Below, in pieces: positions 23,136 through 30,728 of a stretch of DNA of 30,979 nt. The notes beneath the pieces are model-generated. The model did no database searches. It saw only the letters and a list, made by a program, of their open reading frames with translations, and had not been told where the DNA came from. The stretch comes from a bacterium. GTDB lineage: Bacteria > UBP18 > UBA7526. Position numbers and translations under genes: made by a program. The stretch lies in the NCBI GenBank assembly GCA_030619985.1, contig JAUXAI010000008.1, forward strand, positions 1-30,979, given 5' to 3'. Each line of letters starts with the position of its first letter. Within the stretch, counting starts at the first letter, position 1.

Positions 23136-24698
23136 ATGACCCTGACTGAGATGCTTGAGAGAAGCATTGAGAAGTATGGGAGAAGGTATGCTATTCTCTT
23201 CAAGAGGGAAAAAATCACCTATCGAGAATTGGGGGAGAGGGTTGATAGATTGGCCTCTGGCTTAATAAGAAAAGGAGCCAAAAAAGGGGATAGGATAGGG
23301 ATCCTATTGGGTAACTGTCCAAAGTTTATCATAAGTTATTTTGCCATTTTAAGGATGGGAGGAATCGTTGTTCCCCTGAATAATTTCCTGAAGGGAGAGG
23401 AGCTAAGATACATCTTAAATAATGCCGGAGTCTCCACTTTAATAACTTCAAAGGATTTTATGAAGACCGTAGGACCATTGCGTCCCCGGCTTGAGAGATT
23501 AGAAAGAGTTATTATTAGTAATAAATCACCCATCTCAGGAACGATTACCTTTGAAGAATTGGTGATCCCTGAGATCTCAGTTACCTTCCCTGAAGTGACA
23601 GAGACCGAGACCGCAGTCATTATTTATACTTCAGGAACTACTGGCTACCCAAAAGGCGCTTGCTTAAACCACAGCAATCTTATCTCTAATATTACCTCCA
23701 GTGCCCAAGCAGCAAGACTGAGACCAAGGGATAACTTCCTATTGATTCTTCCCATGTTCCACTCCTTCACTACCACAGTCTGCATCCTGGTTCCTCTCTA
23801 TCTGGGAGCGAAGATAACCATCGTTGAATCCTTGAAAGCTTTTGGGGTGATAAAAAGAGAGATTATTAAAAAGAGGCCCACTATCTTTGTTGCTATCCCG
23901 GCTGTCTATAATATCCTCGCGCAAGTCTCCCTTCCTAAAATACTCACCCTTCCTCCCTTTAAACTCTTAATTCCTTTGAGGCTTTTTATTTCTGGAGCAG
24001 CCGCCCTGCCAGTTGAGGTGTTAAAGAAATTTGAGAAGGGATTCGGCATCCCATTGATCGAAGGTTATGGTCTATCCGAGGCCTCACCCGTTGTCTCACT
24101 CAATCCCGTTAAGGGTGTAAGAAAACCGGGCTCTGTAGGACTTCCTTTACCTGGGGTGGAGGTGGATGTGGTTGACGACCGAGGCCGCTCGCTCAAAAGA
24201 GGAGAGGTAGGTGAACTCATTGTTAGAGGTCCCAATGTCATGCGCGGATATTACAACCTTCCTCGGGAAACAGAAGAGACCCTAAAGAGGGGTTGGCTCT
24301 ACACTGGGGACTTAGCCAAGATAGATGAGGACGGATATATCTATATCGTTGATCGCAAGAAGGATATGATCAATGTGCGTGGCCTGGCCGTCTATCCCAG
24401 AGAGGTAGAGGAGGTATTATACTCCCATCCGGCTATCGCTGAGGCAGCGGTCATTGGAGTAAAGGATAAGACGAAAAGGGAAGTGCCCAAGGCCTTTCTC
24501 GCTTTGAAAGAGGGAAGGAAACTTTCCAAGAAAGAGATCATCAAGTACTGTCAGGAGAAGTTAGCCTCCTATAAGGTCCCCCATAAGATAGAGTTCAGGA
24601 AAGAACTCCCCAAGACCTCAACAGGCAAGATACTAAAAAGAGCTCTAAAAGAGAGTAACGCAGAAACGCCGAAGGAGCAGAAACGCAAAGAAAAATGA
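23136..24698 (+). CDS. Long-chain acyl-CoA synthetase / AMP-dependent ligase
   Basis: This ANL-superfamily enzyme activates a carboxylate, most likely a fatty acid, to its acyl-CoA via an acyl-adenylate. The 520-residue protein shows the P-loop YTSGTTGYPKGA (about 163-174), LPMFHSF near 204, the adenine-binding EGYGLSEASP near 309, LYTGDLAKIDEDGYIYIVDR near 388-407 with the hinge region, and PKTSTGKILKRAL near 490 with the catalytic Lys. The set fits the FadD/long-chain group, though the exact chain length is unknown. AAGGAG precedes the ATG. The last 14 or so residues (NAETPKEQKRKEK) are encoded by a CGCAGAA-type repeat and are probably not ancestral. Confidence 0.88.
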   Translation: MTLTEMLERSIEKYGRRYAILFKREKITYRELGERVDRLASGLIRKGAKKGDRIGILLGNCPKFIISYFAILRMGGIVVPLNNFLKGEELRYILNNAGVSTLITSKDFMKTVGPLRPRLERLERVIISNKSPISGTITFEELVIPEISVTFPEVTETETAVIIYTSGTTGYPKGACLNHSNLISNITSSAQAARLRPRDNFLLILPMFHSFTTTVCILVPLYLGAKITIVESLKAFGVIKREIIKKRPTIFVAIPAVYNILAQVSLPKILTLPPFKLLIPLRLFISGAAALPVEVLKKFEKGFGIPLIEGYGLSEASPVVSLNPVKGVRKPGSVGLPLPGVEVDVVDDRGRSLKRGEVGELIVRGPNVMRGYYNLPRETEETLKRGWLYTGDLAKIDEDGYIYIVDRKKDMINVRGLAVYPREVEEVLYSHPAIAEAAVIGVKDKTKREVPKAFLALKEGRKLSKKEIIKYCQEKLASYKVPHKIEFRKELPKTSTGKILKRALKESNAETPKEQKRKEK

Positions 24699-24740
24699 TT
24701 TCAGCGTCTTTGTGTTAAATTCTGCGCCTCTGCGGTTGTA
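24654..24740. repeat. CGCAGAA-type inverted repeat overlapping the 3' end of the acyl-CoA synthetase gene
   Basis: The left arm (24654-24690) has GAGTAACGCAGAAACGC, shared with 11408-11424, and further AACGC units. The right arm (24700-24740) has GCGTCTTTGTGTT and CTGCGCCTCTGCGG, broadly the reverse complement. The left arm is translated. The TGA stop (24696-24698) falls between the arms. Confidence 0.65.
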
Positions 24741-24752
24741 AGGAAGAAGGAA

Positions 24753-26081
24753 TTGGCTAAGATAGTCATTATTGGATTGGGAACAGCGGGAATAAGCGCC
24801 TGCTTAACCATCAGGAAGAGATATCCTAAGAATGAAGTCATAATCATTGATAAAAAGGAATTCGACTTACTTCATTCCTGTGGTCTTCCCTTTCTCTTAA
24901 ATGGAAGAGTAGATTCTCCGGAGAAGTTGAAGTATACCTTAAGGATCTCTGGGATAAAGAAGCATCTAAATTGTGAAGCAATCGGGGTTATTCCTGAGAA
25001 AAAAAGCATTGAAATTGAGAATCTGAAGAGCGGCGAGAAGGGAAATATCTCCTATGACTCCTTAATCCTTGCTACGGGAACCACTCCCTTTATTCCTCCT
25101 ATTCCAGGACTAAGAAAGTTAAAAGATAAGAAAGCCTTCGTCATTAAGAGTCTAGAAGATATAGTGAAGATAAAGGGAGTGGCTAAGAAGGCGAAGGAGG
25201 CCTTAGTCATCGGCGCTGGAGCAACGGGATTGGAGGCCGCAGTTGCCCTGAATAAGAGAGGTCTGAAAGTCATCATTGTAGAGGCACTAAAAAGCCTTTT
25301 GCCCAGAGCGCTCGATTCCGATATGAGCGAAATTTTGGAAGAACGATTAAGAAAAAAGGGGATTAAGATACTCCTCAATAAAAGGGCGGAAAGGGTGGTT
25401 GGAAAGACGGTTACTATAAATGGAGAAGAGATCCCTAACGATATTATTATCATCTCTTGTGGAGTAAGACCAAACTCAGAACTGGCAAAGAAGGCAGGAA
25501 TCGAAATTAGTGATTATGGGGTCGTAACAGATGAGAGAATGGAGACGAGCATAAAGGGTGTCTATGCTGCTGGCGACTGCGCACAGGTCTCTTCCCTAAT
25601 AGACAAAAGGCCTTTCTCTGCCCATCTCGCTATCCCGGCCTACGAACAGGGCAAGGTGGCAGCAATCAATGCCTGTGGTGGTGAAGCAAGATATGAGGGA
25701 GCCCTGGCTACCTTCGTTTCCCTTATCGGTGATCTGGAGATAGCCTCTGTCGGTTTCAATAAGGTCCAGGCAGAATCTTATGGTTATCAAGTAGTGGAAG
25801 GCAAAGTGAGGAGTTTGATAAAGCCAAAGTGGTTTCCTGGTGGAAAAGAGATTACTTCTAAGATTATTGCAGATGCCAAGACAGGTAAGATATTAGGTGC
25901 CCAGGAAATTGGAGAGGAAGGAACAGGTTGGAGGATAAATATCGTCTCTCTGGCAATAAAGGCCGGTCTCTCTTTGGAAGATTTAAGTAAAGTAGAATTT
26001 GCTTACTCTCCAGCCACCTCCCATATCCCGGATGTTCTATTGACTGCTACCGATCTTGCCTTGAGGAAGTTAATAAGTTAA
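24753..26081 (+). CDS. FAD-dependent pyridine nucleotide-disulfide oxidoreductase (NADH oxidase / CoA-disulfide reductase type)
   Basis: 442 residues. The FAD-binding Rossmann motif is IIGLGTAGISA (about 5-15), and a single active-site Cys lies in HSCGLPF (near residue 42). This is the arrangement of NADH oxidases and CoA-disulfide reductases, not the CxxxxC pair of dihydrolipoamide dehydrogenase. The NAD(P)H Rossmann motif VIGAGATGLEAA is near 152, a second FAD motif GVYAAGDCAQVSS near 269 and a dimerisation domain occupies about 325-442 (YSPATSHIPDVL). It starts at TTG 24753 behind AGGAAGAAGG. The true substrate is open: O2, polysulfide or CoA disulfide are all possible. The stop codon begins an octamer array. 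Position before gcvT may be coincidental. Confidence 0.83.
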   Translation: MAKIVIIGLGTAGISACLTIRKRYPKNEVIIIDKKEFDLLHSCGLPFLLNGRVDSPEKLKYTLRISGIKKHLNCEAIGVIPEKKSIEIENLKSGEKGNISYDSLILATGTTPFIPPIPGLRKLKDKKAFVIKSLEDIVKIKGVAKKAKEALVIGAGATGLEAAVALNKRGLKVIIVEALKSLLPRALDSDMSEILEERLRKKGIKILLNKRAERVVGKTVTINGEEIPNDIIIISCGVRPNSELAKKAGIEISDYGVVTDERMETSIKGVYAAGDCAQVSSLIDKRPFSAHLAIPAYEQGKVAAINACGGEARYEGALATFVSLIGDLEIASVGFNKVQAESYGYQVVEGKVRSLIKPKWFPGGKEITSKIIADAKTGKILGAQEIGEEGTGWRINIVSLAIKAGLSLEDLSKVEFAYSPATSHIPDVLLTATDLALRKLIS

Positions 26082-26157
26082 TAAGTTGATAAGTTGATAA
26101 GTTAATAAGTTGATAAGTTGATAAGTTGATAAGTTGATAAGTTGATAAGTTGATAAG
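26070..26157 (+). repeat. Eleven-unit octamer array, TTGATAAG / TTAATAAG
   Basis: Eleven consecutive 8-bp units: TTAATAAG at units 1, 2 and 5, TTGATAAG at the other eight. The array begins inside the oxidoreductase gene, so its last codons (Leu-Ile-Ser, stop) come from the first unit and the start of the second. There is no complementary right arm. This is the most uniform array in the window. Confidence 0.9.
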
Positions 26158-26204
26158 TAATAAGAAGTAAAAACTCAAAAGGAAAAAGTTAACCTTGGTA
26201 AACA

Positions 26205-27299
26205 ATGTTAAAAAAAACTCCACTCTTTGAGACTCATAAGAGATTAGGGGCAAAGATTATCGAATTCGGTCCCTGGCTCATGCCCCTTTACTATACCTCT
26301 ATTGTAGATGAGCACAACACGGTGAGGAATAGGGTTGGCCTATTCGATGTCTCTCATATGGGGGAATTTAACATTAGAGGAAAGGATGCCTTAGCATTCG
26401 TTCAGAGACTTATTACAAATGATGCCTCTTATTTAGATAACAATCAAGTCCTTTACACCCCGATGTGTAATGATAAGGGAACGATCATTGACGATTTATT
26501 GGTCTATAAATTTAGTGATGAGCACTTTATGTTTGTGGTCAATGCCTCAAATATTGAGAAGGATTATAAATGGATAGAAGGGGTAGTTAAAAGATTTGGC
26601 AAAGATATAGTTCTTAAAGATATTAGCGATGAAACCCCCCTTCTTGCCCTGCAAGGTCCGAAGAGTCAAGAAACCTTACAGAAGGTAACAGATTTAGACC
26701 TTTCCCAGATAAAATATTATTGGTTTCAAAAAGGAATGATAGAAGAAATCCAGGTAATTATCTCGCGTACAGGATATACCGGAGAGGATGGCTTTGAGAT
26801 TTATATTAAACCCGAGTACGCCCCTAAAGTTTGGAATAAAATCTTAGAAGTAGGAAAAGAAGAAGGAATCAAGCCTATCGGCTTAGGAGCAAGGGATACT
26901 CTGAGGTTAGAATGCGCTATGCTCTTATATGGGAATGATATGGATGAGACAAGGACCCCTCTTGAGACGAACATCGCCTGGACAGTGAAGTCTGATAAAG
27001 AGAACTTTATCGGAGAAGAGGCTCTACTGAAACAAAAGGAAGAAGGAATAAAGCAGAAATTAATCGGTTTCGAACTCCTAGAGCGTGGCATTCCTCGCCA
27101 TAACTATCCCATTCTCAAAAACAGAGAAAAGATTGGAATAGTAACCAGTGGTGGTTTTTCTCCTACGTTGAAGAAGGGTATCGGCCTCGGCTATGTGAAA
27201 ACTGACTTTTCTAAAGAAGGAACCGAAATTCAAATCCAGATAAGAGAGAAATTAGTAAAAGCCCAGATTGTAAAAATCCCATTCTACAGGAGGAAGTAA
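26205..27299 (+). CDS. gcvT: Aminomethyltransferase, glycine cleavage T-protein
   Basis: GcvT moves the methylene group from aminomethyl-lipoyl GcvH to tetrahydrofolate and releases ammonia. The 364-residue protein has the family opening TPLFETHKRLGAKIIEFGPW, VGLFDVSHMGEF (about 45-56), the catalytic-Asp region NDKGTIIDDLLVYKF (about 89-103), GYTGEDGFEIYI near 191, GLGARDTLRLE near 225 and TSGGFSPTLKKGIGLGYV near 311. The ATG has no strong ribosome site in its AT-rich leader. It starts a four-gene operon: gcvH begins one base after its stop, and its own 3' end carries AGGAGG for gcvH. No glycine riboswitch was seen upstream. Confidence 0.96.
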   Translation: MLKKTPLFETHKRLGAKIIEFGPWLMPLYYTSIVDEHNTVRNRVGLFDVSHMGEFNIRGKDALAFVQRLITNDASYLDNNQVLYTPMCNDKGTIIDDLLVYKFSDEHFMFVVNASNIEKDYKWIEGVVKRFGKDIVLKDISDETPLLALQGPKSQETLQKVTDLDLSQIKYYWFQKGMIEEIQVIISRTGYTGEDGFEIYIKPEYAPKVWNKILEVGKEEGIKPIGLGARDTLRLECAMLLYGNDMDETRTPLETNIAWTVKSDKENFIGEEALLKQKEEGIKQKLIGFELLERGIPRHNYPILKNREKIGIVTSGGFSPTLKKGIGLGYVKTDFSKEGTEIQIQIREKLVKAQIVKIPFYRRK

Positions 27300-27300
27300 T

Positions 27301-27687
27301 ATGGAAATACCGAAGGAGTTGAAGTATGCTAAGACCCATGAATGGATAAAGGTTGAGAAAGAGATGGGAACGGTGGGTATCACGGATTATGCCCAAGAGC
27401 AATTGACGGATGTGGTCTTCGTTGAACTGCCCCAGATAGGCAAAGTTGTCTCTAAAGGAGAGGCAGTGGCCGTGGTGGAGTCAGTTAAATCTGTCTCTGA
27501 CATCTATGCCCCGGTGAGTAGTGAAGTAACCGGGGTAAATAAAGAATTAGAGAATAACCCAGGACTGATTAATAAAGAACCCTATGGAAAAGGATGGATC
27601 TTTAAACTGAAAATGAAGGACCCGAAGGAACTCGATTCTCTATTAAGTGCTGAAGAATATGAAAAAACAGTAACCAGTGATCGGTGA
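27301..27687 (+). CDS. gcvH: Glycine cleavage system H-protein
   Basis: The lipoyl carrier that shuttles the aminomethyl group between P- and T-proteins. The 128-residue protein has KYAKTHEWIKVE at the N-terminus, VGITDYAQEQLTDVVFVELP near residue 24, and the lipoylation site VESVKSVSDIYAPVSSEV with the Lys near residue 62. Downstream are the NPGLINKEPYGKGWIFKL and LLSAEEYEK segments typical of the family. The final TVTSDR codons and the stop are part of an AGTGATC heptamer array. The strong site AGGAGGAAG before the ATG lies in gcvT. Lipoate is attached by enzymes not in this window. Confidence 0.96.
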   Translation: MEIPKELKYAKTHEWIKVEKEMGTVGITDYAQEQLTDVVFVELPQIGKVVSKGEAVAVVESVKSVSDIYAPVSSEVTGVNKELENNPGLINKEPYGKGWIFKLKMKDPKELDSLLSAEEYEKTVTSDR

Positions 27688-27703
27688 TCAGTAATCGGTG
27701 ATC
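27669..27703 (+). repeat. Heptamer array, AGTAACC / GGTGATC type
   Basis: Five consecutive heptamers: AGTAACC, AGTGATC, GGTGATC, AGTAATC and GGTGATC (consensus RGTRAYC). The gcvH stop codon (27685-27687) is inside the third unit. The first unit is identical to those after the WaaF-like gene (4109-4136), 23 kb away. Confidence 0.7.
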
Positions 27704-27710
27704 TTAAGAT

Positions 27711-27840
27711 ATGAGTAAGGTGATGTGGGATTTGAGATTTTCTATCGCATATCACACATCGCACATCACATATCGCAATTCACTAATCCACCTAATCCAA
27801 CAAATCCACCTAATTATACAGTTCACTGTTCACGGTTCAC
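27711..27840 (+). repeat. Stacked short-repeat arrays between gcvH and gcvPA
   Basis: Three different arrays follow each other. ATCGCAT-type heptamers (ATCRCAN, five units, 27744-27778) come first, with a partly complementary GATATGAG/GTGATGTG arm just upstream at 27710-27728. Next is CTAATCCA with 8-9-bp spacing (27783-27817), the same unit as in the inverted repeat at 17812. Last are three heptamers AGTTCAC, TGTTCAC and GGTTCAC (27820-27840). This fills the largest gap in the window (170 bp) and splits the gcv operon in half. No promoter was recognised in it. Confidence 0.65.
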
Positions 27841-27857
27841 TTTAAGCAGGAGATACC

Positions 27858-29198
27858 ATGCGATTCATTCCAAATACTGACCAGGATAGAAAAGAGATGC
27901 TCGAATTTCTGGGTATCAAATCTATCAAGGAACTATTCAAGAATATCCCAGAAGAACTTTTATTGAAGAAGAATTTGAAAATACCGAAGGGTCTATCTGA
28001 GATAGAATTAGTAAGAGAGATGCGCCTCTTGAGTGAGAAGAACGCTGATTTGGAGCATTACAGTTGTTTCTTGGGAGCTGGAGCCTATCATCACTTCATT
28101 CCTGCAATCATCCCTCATCTCACGGGAAGGAGCGAGTTCTACACCTCCTATACTCCCTATCAATCGGAGGCGAGCCAGGGATTATTACAGACAATATATG
28201 AGTTTCAGACCTTAGTCTGTGAACTGACCGGGATGGACGTGACCAATGCCAGTATGTATGATGGGGCGAGCGCTCTTGCTGAGGCCATGATCATGGCCTT
28301 CCATATTACGAGAAGAGAAGAGATTATTATTTCAAAAACTATTCATCCCGAGTATAGAGAAGTAGTCAAAACCTATGCTCAGGCGAAAAATCTGAAAATT
28401 ATAGAGCTGGGATATGAGAATGGAATTACGTCTTTAGAAGAATTGGGTAAGAAAGTATCTGATAAAACCGCAGCCGTTCTAATCCAGAATCCAAACTTCT
28501 TTGGCTCTTTAGAAAACGTAAAGGAAATAGAAAGAATCGCTCATAAGAATAAGGTCCTACTTGTGGTAGCAATAGTTGAGCCCACCTCTTTAGGATTATT
28601 GAAACCCCCTGGTGAATTGGGAGCAGATATTGTAGTAGGAGAGGGACAATCTTTTGGAAACCCTATCAGTTTTGGTGGCCCCTATCTGGGCTTTATGGCT
28701 ACCAAAGATAAGTATATGAGGAAACTTCCCGGAAGATTAGTGGGGGCAACTACAGATTCAAAAGGCAGAAGAGGATATATTCTAACCTTACAGGCGAGAG
28801 AGCAGCATATTAGAAGGGAGAAGGCAACCTCTAACATCTGCACCAACGAAGCCCTCTGTGCCCTGGCGGCCACTATCTGTTTGGTTTCCTTAGGGAAAGA
28901 AGGCTTAAGAAAAGTAGCAGAACTCTCTACAAAGAAGGCACACTATGTCTTTGAGAAGATAAAGGGGATAGAGGGTTTTGAGGAAGTCTTCTCTTCTCCA
29001 TTCTATAATGAGTTCGTCATAAAGTGTAAAGATACCAAAAAGATAAATCAAATTCTCCTAAAAGAGAGGATCATCGGTCCTTTAGAATTGGAGAGATATT
29101 ATCCAGAATTAAAGAACCATCTTCTATTCTGCACCACAGAGATGAACTCCAGAGAGGAAATGGACGAATTGGTAAACATCTTAAGGAAAATAAAATGA
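27858..29198 (+). CDS. gcvPA: Glycine dehydrogenase (decarboxylating) subunit 1, P-protein alpha
   Basis: The N-terminal half of the PLP-dependent glycine decarboxylase in bacteria with split P-protein; it pairs with the next gene product. The 446-residue protein shows the family landmarks [18 protein letters not shown] at the start, [17 protein letters not shown] near residue 72, [22 protein letters not shown] near 95 and [12 protein letters not shown] near 274. It does not carry the PLP-lysine, which is in subunit 2. AGGAG precedes the ATG. It overlaps gcvPB as ATGA, which fits 1:1 synthesis. It is separated from gcvH by a 170-bp repeat-filled gap. Confidence 0.96.
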   Translation: MRFIPNTDQDRKEMLEFLGIKSIKELFKNIPEELLLKKNLKIPKGLSEIELVREMRLLSEKNADLEHYSCFLGAGAYHHFIPAIIPHLTGRSEFYTSYTPYQSEASQGLLQTIYEFQTLVCELTGMDVTNASMYDGASALAEAMIMAFHITRREEIIISKTIHPEYREVVKTYAQAKNLKIIELGYENGITSLEELGKKVSDKTAAVLIQNPNFFGSLENVKEIERIAHKNKVLLVVAIVEPTSLGLLKPPGELGADIVVGEGQSFGNPISFGGPYLGFMATKDKYMRKLPGRLVGATTDSKGRRGYILTLQAREQHIRREKATSNICTNEALCALAATICLVSLGKEGLRKVAELSTKKAHYVFEKIKGIEGFEEVFSSPFYNEFVIKCKDTKKINQILLKERIIGPLELERYYPELKNHLLFCTTEMNSREEMDELVNILRKIK

Positions 29199-30676
29199 AA
29201 CTCATTTTCGAGAAAAGTAAACCGGGGAGGATGGGTATAAGCCTTCCTGATTGTGATGTCCCGGAGAAAAAGATAGAGGAACTAATTCCAAAGAATTCCT
29301 TGCGCTCTGAACTCCGTCTACCAGAAGTCAGTGAGGCAGAAGTAGTAAGGCACTATACTAAGTTATCTACTCAGAACTATGGAATAGATACTGGCTTCTA
29401 TCCCTTAGGTTCCTGCACCATGAAGTATAACCCCAAGGTGAATGAGGAGATAGCGGAACTTCCTGGTTTTAGATCATTACACCCCGTGCAGGATGAGGAA
29501 TTATCCCAGGGGGCTCTGGAACTCATGTATAACCTTGAAAAAATCTTATGTGAAATCACCGGGATGGATGGGTTTACTCTACAGCCAGCAGCCGGTGCTC
29601 AGGGAGAACTGGCTGGCTTGATGATGACTAAGGCCTATTTTGAGCATAGAGGAGAGAGGAGGACCAAGATCATCGTTCCTGATTCATCACATGGAACGAA
29701 TCCCGCCTCCGCTACCTTATGCGGATATGAATCAATCACCATCAGATCAAATGAAAAAGGAACAGTCGATTTAAAAGAGCTGAAGAAGGTTTTGGATGGA
29801 GAAGTTGCCTGTATTATACTCACTAATCCCAATACCCTAGGCCTATTTGAAGAGGAGATATTAGAAATTACTCATATAGCACATAAAAGGGGAGCCCTAG
29901 TTTACTGTGACGGGGCGAATATGAATGCCTTCTTGGGGATTGCTCGACCAGGGGATATGGGCTTTGATATCATCCATCTTAATCTCCATAAGACATTTTC
30001 CACCCCTCATGGTGGGGGAGGTCCGGGCTCTGGTCCAGTAGGGGTAAAGAAATCTCTGGTTCCTTTCTTACCTAAACCGACTATTGAGAAGGAAAAGGAT
30101 AGATATAGGTTAGATTATGATAGACCCTTATCTATCGGCAAGATAAAGACCTTCTATGGAAACTTTGGAGTGATGGTCAAGGCCTATGCTTATCTGAGGA
30201 CTCTGGGACCAGAAGGCCTGAGAGAGGTAGCGGAGAATGCGGTTTTGAATGCTAATTACCTCATGAAGAAGTTAAAATCCTATTATTACCTTCCTTTTGA
30301 TAGGGTCTGTATGCACGAGTTCGTTCTCTCTGGTAAAAGGCAACTTGAGGAAGGTGTCCATACCAATGATATTGCAAAGAGGCTTTTAGATTATGGCTTT
30401 CATGCCCCCACCATCTATTTTCCTCTAATCGTCTCTGAAGCCATTATGATTGAGCCCACGGAGACAGAATCGAAAGAAACCCTGGATGAATTCGCTAGTG
30501 CAATGATAAGAATCGCCAAAGAAACAGAAGAGAATCCAGAGATAGTAAAGACCGCCCCCCATCCGACCGCTGAAGGCGGACGAACCCATCCGTCCACCAA
30601 AGGTGGACGGAGAAGACTCGATGCGGTCACCGCTGCCCGAAGACCCAACCTCCGCTGGAAAAAACTTGACAAATAA
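29195..30676 (+). CDS. gcvPB: Glycine dehydrogenase (decarboxylating) subunit 2, P-protein beta
   Basis: The catalytic PLP-carrying subunit of the split glycine decarboxylase. The 493-residue protein has [13 protein letters not shown] near residue 68, [16 protein letters not shown] near 128, [13 protein letters not shown] near 167 and the PLP-Lys motif [18 protein letters not shown] near 260-277. The C-terminus normally reads APHTTP-x-RRLDE followed by a short ...LRW ending. Here APH is followed by two in-frame 9-residue repeats, HPTAEGGRT and HPSTKGGRR, before RLDAVTAAR and NLRW. These come from a DNA hairpin duplication (30559-30612). The last codons hold the -35 box of the downstream gene's promoter. 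Confidence 0.95.
   Translation: MKLIFEKSKPGRMGISLPDCDVPEKKIEELIPKNSLRSELRLPEVSEAEVVRHYTKLSTQNYGIDTGFYPLGSCTMKYNPKVNEEIAELPGFRSLHPVQDEELSQGALELMYNLEKILCEITGMDGFTLQPAAGAQGELAGLMMTKAYFEHRGERRTKIIVPDSSHGTNPASATLCGYESITIRSNEKGTVDLKELKKVLDGEVACIILTNPNTLGLFEEEILEITHIAHKRGALVYCDGANMNAFLGIARPGDMGFDIIHLNLHKTFSTPHGGGGPGSGPVGVKKSLVPFLPKPTIEKEKDRYRLDYDRPLSIGKIKTFYGNFGVMVKAYAYLRTLGPEGLREVAENAVLNANYLMKKLKSYYYLPFDRVCMHEFVLSGKRQLEEGVHTNDIAKRLLDYGFHAPTIYFPLIVSEAIMIEPTETESKETLDEFASAMIRIAKETEENPEIVKTAPHPTAEGGRTHPSTKGGRRRLDAVTAARRPNLRWKKLDK
30559..30612. repeat. Two tandem 27-bp hairpin units inside gcvPB
   Basis: Units 30559-30585 and 30586-30612 match at 20 of 27 positions, by hand alignment. The second folds as CCGTCCACC (30590-30598), loop AAA, GGTGGACGG (30602-30610), a perfect 9-bp stem. 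In the first, the same stem has two mismatches and one G-T pair, and one pair has switched from G-C to A-T between copies. Each unit is nine codons, so the frame is kept. Confidence 0.75.
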
Positions 30677-30694
30677 AGAAGATAAGGGTATAAT
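30666..30694 (+). promoter_or_regulatory. Consensus sigma-70 promoter for the Fur-family gene
   Basis: TTGACA at 30666-30671 and TATAAT at 30689-30694 are separated by exactly 17 bases, a perfect match to the sigma-70 consensus. The -35 box lies in the last codons of gcvPB. It is the only promoter this strong noticed in the window. Confidence 0.8.
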
Positions 30695-30716
30695 TGTAAT
30701 TGAGACCAAATTGCAA
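30694..30716. promoter_or_regulatory. Possible operator (inverted repeat) over the start of transcription
   Basis: TTGTAATT (30694-30701) and AATTGCAA (30709-30716) are inverted repeats with one mismatch and a 7-base spacer. They overlap the -10 box and the likely start site of the promoter before a Fur-family gene, where self-repression would be expected. It does not match the classical Fur or PerR box closely. Confidence 0.4.
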
Positions 30717-30728
30717 CCAGGAGGGAGT

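Noticed and set aside
24665-24684. CGCCGAAGGAGCAGAAAC resembles the core of a glycine riboswitch, and gcvT is downstream
   Set aside because: It is inside the acyl-CoA synthetase coding end and an AACGC-type repeat, about 1.5 kb before gcvT with a whole gene between, and the other conserved riboswitch segments are absent.
26070-26157. TTATCAAC on the minus strand could be a cluster of DnaA boxes (an origin)
   Set aside because: DnaA boxes read TTATNCACA; these units do not match at the CAC part, and the strict 8-bp period is that of a tandem array. No dnaA, dnaN or other origin marker is near.
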